Assembly (NCBI GenBank): GCA_027491415.1
Contig: JAOZFH010000025.1
Span: 1-64,000, forward strand
DNA length: 64,000 nt
Direction: 5' to 3'
Source of the DNA: Thermoproteota archaeon
Lineage (GTDB): Archaea; Korarchaeota; Korarchaeia; Korarchaeales; Korarchaeaceae
The position numbers and the translations under genes were made by a program. Below the pieces are notes generated by a model. It saw only the letters and a list, made by a program, of their open reading frames with translations, was not told where the DNA came from and ran no database searches. Positions within the stretch are counted from its first letter, which is position 1. Every line of letters starts with the position of its first letter. Shown piece after piece: positions 58,444 through 64,000 of the stretch.

Positions 58444-58926
58444 TCACCCGCCACCCAGCCAGTCGGCGCCTCCCCGCTTCGGTCTCAAGTGTACCTTACA
58501 CGTCTCCCCAGGTGTCAACCTCGCTTGGGCGCTCATCTGCCTACCCAGAACCTCGCCTACCATGAATGCGAGCATTCCCCCCCAGGGGCAGGCCGTCCCC
58601 TCGAACTCGTACCCGCCCACCCTTTTCGGGCAGATGAGGCATCCGTCAATGGTGGCCACAACGGAGCCGTCACCCCCGACCTCGAACCTGAGGGACTCGG
58701 CGAGCCTGCTGGAGACCAGCGCCTCTGTTAGATCGCTCAGAGACTTCGGCTGACAGCCGCTCTCGGACATGTGCTTCAGGATCTCTCTCCCGACCGCGTA
58801 TCCCACCACGTTTATGACCGCCTGGGACGTCTTTCCCAGCACCCTCTCCATCCCAACCATGAAGCCTATGATCACGGCGTTGAGCAAATTCCCGGCGCAC
58901 TTCGCAGAGGGGTCCAACCGAGACAC
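58444..58926 (-). CDS. V4R-like regulatory protein
   Basis: The 160-aa protein has an N-terminal helical part (CAGNLLNAVIIGFMVGMERVLGKTSQAVINVVGYAVGREIL) and a C-terminal GYEFEGTACPWGGMLAFMVGEVLGRQMSAQARLTPGETCKVHL pattern, which is like V4R-type small-molecule-binding domains. The N-terminus resembles that of the V4R-like protein at 30943 only loosely. Cys residues (CLICPKR, CPWGG, CKVHL) may bind a metal. The GTG at 58926 is the first standard start; a CTG lies a little upstream. It is the first gene of its direction before the GNAT gene. Confidence 0.45.
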   Translation of the reverse strand: MSRLDPSAKCAGNLLNAVIIGFMVGMERVLGKTSQAVINVVGYAVGREILKHMSESGCQPKSLSDLTEALVSSRLAESLRFEVGGDGSVVATIDGCLICPKRVGGYEFEGTACPWGGMLAFMVGEVLGRQMSAQARLTPGETCKVHLRPKRGGADWLGGG

Positions 58927-58975
58927 CTCTTCCTGGGCTTTCAGCTCTCGGGGATAGTGGGTCCCGTTCAGCCTG

Positions 58976-59785
58976 CTACTTATTGAGATTACTCGAGGGG
59001 TGACTCACCCTGGCGGTCAGCGCCGCTGGAACGGCGCCGGCCGCGAGCCCGACTGTAGACGCGATCAGGGCCTCCACCCAACCCGCCTGGCTCGCTCGCC
59101 CAACTAGAACGGTGTCCACGAGCAGGTCCCAGGAGGAGTGCATAGCTACGGGCCCCCACAGGTTATCGGTCGCCTCGAGGTACAGGCACATCAGGAGTCC
59201 GAATCCGAACACGGTGTACAGGTGCCAGGCCGCCTCCAGCGGAGAGAGCCCGTGGACGAACACGTCGATCGGCAAGTGAGAGACCGAGAAGAGCGCAGCC
59301 GACACGACTGCCGCAATGACTGCACCCCTCCGGCCGGCTAAGTCCCTCTTCAGCTCTAGGTAGATGTACCCGCGGTCCATGGCCTCCTCGGAGAGGCCGA
59401 CGACGCCCAAGACGTAGGCGGCATAGGCAACCCACGCCCAGTCCAGCCCAACCAGGCTCAGTCCGGGCCATCCGGAAAAGGCTGAGGGGACGAGGACCTC
59501 TTCCACCACCCAGGAGGCCGCCGCTCCGATCACGCCGACCGCGGCCGCCCGAGAGGCCCCCCTGCGCGTGAGCCGCAGGTACGACAGTCCGCCTCCGTCG
59601 AAAGCCCTGGCGAATAGTACCGTCAGGCCGAATATACCCGCGAGCTTAACTGGAATGTCGAGCAGGTAGAGCCAGACTCCTGGACCCACGTAGACGCCCG
59701 TGAGGTAACGGTAGGGCGTCCACGTCGCCATGTGAGCGAGGTAGAGTCCGAGAGCGTGCCTCCAGTGCTTGGGTCGGCTTGCCAT
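58976..59785 (-). CDS. CPBP-family intramembrane protease (Abi-type)
   Basis: The 269-aa polytopic protein has SEEAMDRGYIYLEL (EExxxR), FSVSHLP (His) and MHSSWDLLVD (His), the three motifs of CPBP/Rce1-like intramembrane proteases. About eight hydrophobic segments are visible. In eukaryotes Rce1 cuts prenylated proteins; archaeal substrates are not known, though small GTPases encoded in the window make the idea attractive. ATG 59785 is 32 bp from the TATA element shared with the macrodomain gene. Confidence 0.83.
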   Translation of the reverse strand: MASRPKHWRHALGLYLAHMATWTPYRYLTGVYVGPGVWLYLLDIPVKLAGIFGLTVLFARAFDGGGLSYLRLTRRGASRAAAVGVIGAAASWVVEEVLVPSAFSGWPGLSLVGLDWAWVAYAAYVLGVVGLSEEAMDRGYIYLELKRDLAGRRGAVIAAVVSAALFSVSHLPIDVFVHGLSPLEAAWHLYTVFGFGLLMCLYLEATDNLWGPVAMHSSWDLLVDTVLVGRASQAGWVEALIASTVGLAAGAVPAALTARVSHPSSNLNK

Positions 59786-59812
59786 GCGACGCGGTCGACC
59801 CTCGCAACGGCC

Positions 59813-59822
59813 AAAAAATAAG
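59813..59822. promoter_or_regulatory. Shared divergent TATA element, CPBP protease and macrodomain genes
   Basis: AAAAAATAAG lies 28-37 bp before ATG 59785 (minus) and 18-27 bp before ATG 59840 (plus). One A/T stretch between two starts only 54 bp apart probably serves both. Confidence 0.5.
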
Positions 59823-59839
59823 GCCGGGGGGAGGCCCCG

Positions 59840-60370
59840 ATGAGGATCATCTACCGGGGCGTCGAGATCTCAGTGGTCGAGGGGGACATAACGGCCCAGG
59901 TTGTCGACGCGATCGTAAACCCGGCGAACCGGAGGCTGGTCATGGGTGGAGGGGTTGCAGGAGCCATAAGGAGGGCTGTAGGAGAGGAGATAGAGAGGGA
60001 GGCAGTGTCCAAGGGCCCCATCGAGATAGGTGAGGCCGTCGCCACCACCGCAGGGAGGCTGCCCGCCAGGTACGTGGTACACGCCCCGACCGTCAGGAGC
60101 CCGGGCGGGCGGGCGTCGCTCAGCTCCGCACGGGCGGCGACCCGGGCCGCCCTCCGACTCGCCGACGAGCTGAACCTGGAGTCGATCGCCTTCCCGGGCA
60201 TGGGCACGGGCGTCGGCGGGTTGAGGATCTCCGAGGCCGCGAGGGCCATGGCGGATGAGGTGAGGAGATTCATAGACGGGGGAACCGGGCTCAAGAGGAT
60301 CGTCTTCGTGGCCTACGGCGAGGGCGCCTTCAGGGAGTTCCGGGAGGCCGTCAGGAGGGTCTTTGGGTGA
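59840..60370 (+). CDS. Macrodomain (Appr-1''-p processing-type) protein
   Basis: The 176-aa protein is a single macrodomain: EGDITAQVVDAIVNPANRRLVMGGGVAGAIRRAVG holds the ADP-ribose-binding NPAN and glycine-rich loops, and FPGMGTGVGGLRISEAARAMADEV forms the second binding loop. Family members hydrolyse ADP-ribose esters or bind ADP-ribose and NAD products. It converges with an HTH gene at 13 bp. KptA elsewhere in the window releases ADP-ribose 1''-2''-cyclic phosphate in its reaction, so a link is possible but distant. Confidence 0.9.
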   Translation: MRIIYRGVEISVVEGDITAQVVDAIVNPANRRLVMGGGVAGAIRRAVGEEIEREAVSKGPIEIGEAVATTAGRLPARYVVHAPTVRSPGGRASLSSARAATRAALRLADELNLESIAFPGMGTGVGGLRISEAARAMADEVRRFIDGGTGLKRIVFVAYGEGAFREFREAVRRVFG

Positions 60371-60382
60371 CTTCCGGCCTCT

Positions 60383-60664
60383 TCAGAGCCTGAGGCCGAG
60401 GGAGTCGAACAGCCTCTTCATCCTCCTGAGCTCCACGAGCAGCCTGAATCCATCCTCTGTGAGTTCGTACCCCGTCCTGCTGCCCTCGACCTCCACCTCC
60501 CTGATGACGCCCCTCTCGAGCAGGTGGGAGAGGTACTCCCTCAGCCTAACGTGGGGGAGGTTGACCTCTTGGGTCAGCTTCGACGGCCCCAAAACCCCAT
60601 GTGCTGACAGAGCCTCAAGGAGATCTAGGATGATGGCGGCCTGCGAGCGGTAAGATCTCCGCAT
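60383..60664 (-). CDS. Small winged-helix regulator (ArnR-like HTH_45)
   Basis: The 93-aa protein is a winged helix: RSQAAIILDLLEALSAHGVLGPSKLTQEVNLPHVRLREYLSHLLERGVIREVEV, with wing TGYELTEDGFRLL and a C-terminal helix. The pattern matches the archaeal HTH_45/ArnR1-type proteins, which control motility or membrane genes. It is the last gene of a minus-strand group including two membrane proteins and a secreted OB-like protein, and may regulate them. ATG 60664 is the start. Confidence 0.75.
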   Translation of the reverse strand: MRRSYRSQAAIILDLLEALSAHGVLGPSKLTQEVNLPHVRLREYLSHLLERGVIREVEVEGSRTGYELTEDGFRLLVELRRMKRLFDSLGLRL

Positions 60665-60669
60665 TCAGC

Positions 60670-61257
60670 TCAGCCCCACCAGCTCCTTAGGAGTATGGCC
60701 AGCAGCGGTAGGAAGCCTGCCGCCTTGAGGGCCTCGCCCGCTAAGAAAAGCGCGGGTCTGCCGAGGATGCCGGAAAGGAGCAAGACTGTGTGCGCTGCGA
60801 GGAGGATGGAGTACCCGAATAGCGTGAGGGTGGAGCTCCTGGGCTCGTCCCTAGACGTGTAGACTAGTAGAAGCCCGAGGGGAATCACGGCCAGAGCGTC
60901 GAACGCCATTCGGAGCCGTTCGGCGACGAATACAGGGACGGCTGCTAACTTGGCCTCCACGCCCTTGTGCGAGAGCATCAGCAGGGAGTACCCGAGCGGA
61001 AATGCCATGCCGTGTAACGTCCACACGAGCGCCTGGGTCCCAGTTGGAGCTCTGAGCCACGGGGACCCCAATCCGACCCGGTGGTGGAGCCCCGCAGAGA
61101 GCGTGATGTAACTCCCAAGCGCGGCCCCGAGGGCCAGCACGGCGAATCCAAGGGCCGCCCACGCGAGGTGACGTGCCCCATACCTCCAGGCCCTGAGAGA
61201 CAGGAGTGCCAACGCTGAGAGCGTGATCAGAGAGATCAGTTCGAGCAGACCCACCAT
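60670..61257 (-). CDS. Uncharacterised polytopic membrane protein
   Basis: The 195-aa protein has about six membrane segments. Several His residues lie close to helix ends (RYGARHLAW, SAGLHHRVG, VWTLHGMAF, LMLSHKG, LLLAAHTV). Their number suggests haem or metal coordination, but there is no recognised motif. ATG 61257 is chosen as the start of the first helix. It lies 5 bp upstream of the HTH gene and 43 bp after the OB-like gene in the same direction. The neighbouring DUF4405-like protein strengthens the idea of an electron-transfer membrane complex. Confidence 0.5.
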   Translation of the reverse strand: MVGLLELISLITLSALALLSLRAWRYGARHLAWAALGFAVLALGAALGSYITLSAGLHHRVGLGSPWLRAPTGTQALVWTLHGMAFPLGYSLLMLSHKGVEAKLAAVPVFVAERLRMAFDALAVIPLGLLLVYTSRDEPRSSTLTLFGYSILLAAHTVLLLSGILGRPALFLAGEALKAAGFLPLLAILLRSWWG

Positions 61258-61300
61258 GAGGGAAAAATGAGGAGGGAGCAAGGCAACACCTCTCCCTGCC

Positions 61301-61753
61301 TCATCCACCGAACCGGGAGGCCGTGAACCCGTCGTACCGCAATTCAGTGGCCATCCAAGCACCCCAAGTCTCGCTGTAGTGGCAGGTCACCTCCACGCTC
61401 GTTCCTGGCCTTAGCTCGTCCACCAGATCCTCCCAAGAGATCCTCTGGCCATCGGTGTACCACACGCCCCTGATCAGGACGTCGACGCTTTCGCCCGACG
61501 GGGTCCGAACGGTCAACCGCCCCACCGACTCTTCCATCTCGACTACGACTCCAATGACCGTTGAGGTCTCTTCGTAATATTCGTGCTCCTCTGCGTCGTG
61601 TCCATGATCCTCAGCGCCCTCTTCTGCCCACCACGGTCCATGGGACTCCTCGCCCCCACCGGTGACGCTCGCCACCCTGGGCCCCCACAGCGGCACCGTG
61701 GCGATGACGACGGCCGCCGTCAGCACCAGGGCGAACTTGACCGCGTCGCCCAC
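61301..61753 (-). CDS. Secreted or membrane-anchored OB-fold-like protein with His/Glu-rich linker
   Basis: The 150-aa protein has an N-terminal hydrophobic segment (FALVLTAAVVIATVPLWG), a His/Glu-rich linker (EDHGHDAEEHEYYEETS) and a C-terminal beta-rich domain (VIGVVVEMEESVGRLTVRTPSGESVDVLIRGVWYTDGQRISWEDL) with the look of an OB fold like DUF5666. The linker may bind metal. GTG 61753 lies 1 bp after the upstream stop, so it is in the same operon as the DUF4405-like gene. A periplasm-like electron-transfer or haem-handling role is inferred. Confidence 0.5.
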   Translation of the reverse strand: MGDAVKFALVLTAAVVIATVPLWGPRVASVTGGGEESHGPWWAEEGAEDHGHDAEEHEYYEETSTVIGVVVEMEESVGRLTVRTPSGESVDVLIRGVWYTDGQRISWEDLVDELRPGTSVEVTCHYSETWGAWMATELRYDGFTASRFGG

Positions 61754-61754
61754 C

Positions 61755-62039
61755 TCAAGACCCCCCGAACAGCCTCTTGACGAAGACCTTCAGGGGCCTG
61801 AAGTTGAGGTAGACGTGCAGAGTCACCAGCCCGCCCATGAGGAAGCCCGAGTAGTCGTGAATGGTCTCCCAGGCGTGCTTCCCCAGGCCGAGCAGGTAGA
61901 CCTCGCCGCTGCCGGGGCCGTGGGGAGCGAAGTACAGGATCACGCCCGAGAGCAGCAGTACGGCGCCGACGATCACCTGAGACAGGGACACGGCGGCGCG
62001 AACCTTCAGCATCTTTGAGTCAGACCCCATTCGCATCAC
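61755..62039 (-). CDS. DUF4405-like membrane protein, possible b-type haem carrier
   Basis: The 94-aa protein has two membrane helices: AVSLSQVIVGAVLLLSGVILYFAP and IHDYSGFLMGGLVTLHVYLNF. The HAWETIHDYSGFL and LHVYLNFRPLKVF motifs with paired His residues match DUF4405, which resembles the haem-binding part of cytochrome b561/formate dehydrogenase gamma. GTG 62039 is 27 bp downstream of GTATAT (62063-62068) so the mRNA would be leaderless; ATG 62036 and 62030 are alternatives. It starts the operon with the OB-like gene. Confidence 0.7.
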   Translation of the reverse strand: MMRMGSDSKMLKVRAAVSLSQVIVGAVLLLSGVILYFAPHGPGSGEVYLLGLGKHAWETIHDYSGFLMGGLVTLHVYLNFRPLKVFVKRLFGGS

Positions 62040-62062
62040 CCGGGTTTGAGTGGCGCGAGGTG

Positions 62063-62068
62063 GTATAT
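62063..62068 (-). promoter_or_regulatory. TATA box of the DUF4405-like operon
   Basis: ATATAC on the minus strand is centred 26-27 bp before GTG 62039. The divergent MFS gene has its own element, ATAATATA at 62137-62144. Confidence 0.5.
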
Positions 62069-62171
62069 CGAGAATCCGGACGATTCGTCCAGAGATCGGG
62101 CTTCAATTCAGGCGTCGACGGCGGGGAGAGTTATCATAATATACCCGCGCGCGTGGCCAACGACCCCACGT

Positions 62172-63497
62172 ATGCGGGAGAGGTCCCTCAAGTGGGTCCT
62201 ACTGGCCGAGATGGCGCTCAGCGCGCTCTACATGGCGCTGACTAGGAGCGTCTTCCTGATCTACTTGGCCGACTTAGGCCTCAACCTGTCGGGCGTGTCC
62301 TACGTGTCGATATGGGGAGGCGCCCTGACCCTCTCGGTAGGCGCCTACGCCTACAGGAGGCCGAGGGCCATCTCGAGGAGGGTGAGGCTGAAGCTCCTCG
62401 CGTCACACCTCCTGGAGAGGATCTGCTGGATTCCGATCGCTCTCGGCAAGACGGTGGTAGTGGTTGCCGCCGCCTACTCCGCCTACTCGGCCTTCCAAGC
62501 CCTGACCACTCTCGGGATGAACCTCGTGATCTTCGGCTCGTTCGACGAAGAGGGGGTTCAGGACGTCGTGGCTGGCAGGATCTCGAGCGGGGCGGCGGCG
62601 AGCATAGTGGGCATGATCCTTTCGACGGGCCTCCTGAGCCTGCTCAAGGGACCCGAGAAGTTTGAAGTGATCTTCTTCCTGGGCTCCGGGCTCGGGGTCC
62701 TCTCTACCGGTCTGCTGGCCACTCAGGATCTGTCTCACCTCGAGGGAATCAAGGTCCCGGAGAGGGTGAGGGAAGGGGAGAGGATCTTCGCCGCCTCCGC
62801 CTACCAACTAGCCTTGGCCTCCTCCGGGGCTCTGTTCTCCATGTCCTGGATCCCCTACCTCATCCGCGTCGTCAACTACCCGGACTACCTAGTGGCCGCC
62901 ATGACGCTCGTCGGTACGGCCACCAGCATGTTCGGCGCCCCGATATGGAGGCGGATTGACCCCAGGAGGTACAAGCTGGGCGTGCTCATTAACGCTATGA
63001 CGCCGGTGCTCGTGCCTCTGTCGCCGCTCCCCGTCGTTCAGTTCGGGCTCTACGCCGCGGCCGCGTTCTCATTCAACGCGGCCAGCCTCTTGGGGACCTA
63101 CCTGTTCGCGAAGTACAACAGGTGGCTGGGCTCCGTCAGGTCGAGCGCGCTCACGCTGGCGATCTCCGGGGCCGCCCAGCTCGGCGCCTCGGGGCTGGGG
63201 CTTTTCCTGGGATCCAGCTTTGAGCTGGCCTTCGCCCTCGCGGCGGCGCTCAAGTTCGCGGCCCTCGCGCTCTCCGCGCTGATCGTGCCGGAAGTGGCCG
63301 TCGTCCCGCCCCACCTGGCAAAGGCGTACGCCAACGCGGCCTACGGGGCGACGCTAATGGGCTACAGGGTGAGCGTCGCCATCACCAGGGAGACCCTCGT
63401 GGCCACGCTCAGGATGATCGCGCTGACACTCGCCCTCCTCACCCTATACATCATATACAGGATCGCCGCGCTGCTGCTCACTTCGGGGGTGAGCTGA
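62172..63497 (+). CDS. MFS-like membrane transporter
   Basis: The 441-aa protein has eleven to twelve hydrophobic segments. It is distantly related to the MFS fold; the canonical loop 2-3 motif is replaced by AYRRPRAISRRVRLKLLA. One loop (GSFDEEGVQDVVAGRISSG) is acidic. ATG 62172 is chosen because ATAATATA at 62137-62144 is 28-35 bp upstream; the frame is open further back. The stop is 20 bp before the partial membrane protein at the right edge. Substrate unknown. Confidence 0.72.
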   Translation: MRERSLKWVLLAEMALSALYMALTRSVFLIYLADLGLNLSGVSYVSIWGGALTLSVGAYAYRRPRAISRRVRLKLLASHLLERICWIPIALGKTVVVVAAAYSAYSAFQALTTLGMNLVIFGSFDEEGVQDVVAGRISSGAAASIVGMILSTGLLSLLKGPEKFEVIFFLGSGLGVLSTGLLATQDLSHLEGIKVPERVREGERIFAASAYQLALASSGALFSMSWIPYLIRVVNYPDYLVAAMTLVGTATSMFGAPIWRRIDPRRYKLGVLINAMTPVLVPLSPLPVVQFGLYAAAAFSFNAASLLGTYLFAKYNRWLGSVRSSALTLAISGAAQLGASGLGLFLGSSFELAFALAAALKFAALALSALIVPEVAVVPPHLAKAYANAAYGATLMGYRVSVAITRETLVATLRMIALTLALLTLYIIYRIAALLLTSGVS

Positions 63498-63516
63498 TCT
63501 GCAGGCAGAGCACGTC

Positions 63517-64000
63517 GTGACGGTGATCGAGGATGTGCTGAGGCAGCTGGCGCAGGAACTCGCCGACCTGGCACCCAAGCTGTTCCTCGCGCTCACGGCG
63601 CTCATGGCCACGCTGGTGTCCGTCAAGGTGGTCAACATCTACCTCAGGAGACTCCTTAGGTTCTCGAAGGTCGACGAGGCCGTGGAGAGGTTCGTCGGTG
63701 GGAGGCCCCCAGTCCTACTCTCCAGCGTCATAGTCGGGGCCGCAGACCTGGGTCTGGGGTTCATAGGGATCTACCTCGTCCTAAGTCTCCTCCTCCCCCC
63801 GGACGTTATGGGGAGGGTCGACTCTGCCGCGCTTTACGCGGCCAGGGTACTCAGCGTTCTGGCCATGATCGGATTCGTTCTGCTGGCCTTCAACATGCTG
63901 ATGAGCAGGATAAGGCTCGAGACGAAGCTCAAGAGCTACATGACGTTCATCTCGTTCCTCCTCGCTACGGCTCTGCTCATCGACGTCGTGGCGCTGTCTG
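63517..64000 (+). CDS. Membrane protein, 3' partial, mechanosensitive-channel-like
   Basis: The frame is open from about 63493 to the right edge. GTG 63517 gives MTVIEDVLRQLAQEL, an amphipathic helix, then hydrophobic segments ALTALMATLVSVKVVN, LLSSVIVGAADLGLGFIGIYLVLSLLL, and ARVLSVLAMIGFVLLAFNML. This is similar to the N-terminal TM part of MscS-type or related channels, but the pore motif lies beyond the window. CTG 63499 would extend the protein by six residues. It follows the MFS-like gene by 20 bp. Confidence 0.5.
   Translation, partial: MTVIEDVLRQLAQELADLAPKLFLALTALMATLVSVKVVNIYLRRLLRFSKVDEAVERFVGGRPPVLLSSVIVGAADLGLGFIGIYLVLSLLLPPDVMGRVDSAALYAARVLSVLAMIGFVLLAFNMLMSRIRLETKLKSYMTFISFLLATALLIDVVALS

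Noticed and set aside
1-64000. CRISPR array or tRNA/rRNA genes
   Set aside because: I looked for evenly spaced direct repeats near the CARF genes and for T-loop and acceptor-stem patterns in the gaps. I found neither. A dedicated scan could still find a split or intron-containing tRNA.

Overview
The window is archaeal DNA. Many genes sit about 27 bp downstream of a TATA box with no room for a leader, GTG and TTG starts are frequent, and the proteins are archaeal types: a type IA topoisomerase with C-terminal zinc ribbons, KaiC-like double ATPases, Lrp, HxlR and ArnR-like regulators, Tpt1/KptA, a presenilin-like GxGD protease and eukaryote-like small GTPases. GC content is visibly high except for one patch near 12.25-14.2 kb. 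Superoxide reductase with rubredoxin, 2-oxoacid:ferredoxin oxidoreductase and two radical-SAM enzymes suggest an anaerobe. The 3-hexulose-6-phosphate synthase/isomerase pair suggests ribose is made by the reverse RuMP route. A thermophilic member of the Thermoproteota (TACK) fits best, but lineage is inferred only from gene content. I saw no rRNA, tRNA or CRISPR array.

0-10 kb: a truncated Na+/Ca2+-exchanger-like protein, a family 2 glycosyltransferase, a HAD phosphatase, a secreted thioredoxin-like protein, a radical-SAM protein, a kinase/deoxyribosyltransferase-like fusion, a PrsW-like protease, and an operon of three secreted Ig-like proteins. 10-15.6 kb: the most accessory-looking part. 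A Csx1-like CARF-HEPN protein and a CARF-winged-helix protein form an operon with no cas genes or array nearby. An A/T-richer pair (small ORF plus a tandem-HTH protein) and a large unrecognised protein follow.

15.6-34.8 kb: mostly metabolism. It holds ferredoxin oxidoreductase, an ArsA-type ATPase, an HD hydrolase, a YbaK-like deacylase, a CFI-box surface protein, Lrp, superoxide reductase/rubredoxin, topoisomerase, two geranylgeranyl-reductase-like flavoproteins with their regulators, a V4R-like protein, a gamma-carbonic-anhydrase-like protein, HPS/PHI and a KaiC-like ATPase. 35-49 kb: KptA, membrane proteins, a bactofilin-like protein, a sugar acetyltransferase, a secreted legumain-like protease, a membrane protein/longin-like/small-GTPase operon, transporters, a second KaiC-like ATPase, an Asp/Glu racemase, a membrane-anchored HTH protein, a presenilin-like protease and MobB.

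49-64 kb: an AmmeMemoRadiSam-type radical-SAM enzyme, a frameshifted DUF3267-like gene, two paralogous MFS transporters around an aldo/keto reductase, a second small GTPase, a dual-specificity phosphatase overlapping a GNAT protein, a CPBP protease, a macrodomain protein, a membrane/redox cluster with a DUF4405-like protein, an MFS-like protein, and a truncated membrane protein at the right edge. Recurring features are symmetric TATA boxes shared by divergent genes, translationally overlapping operons, several long convergent 3' overlaps, and two genes whose best start is not AUG, GUG or UUG.
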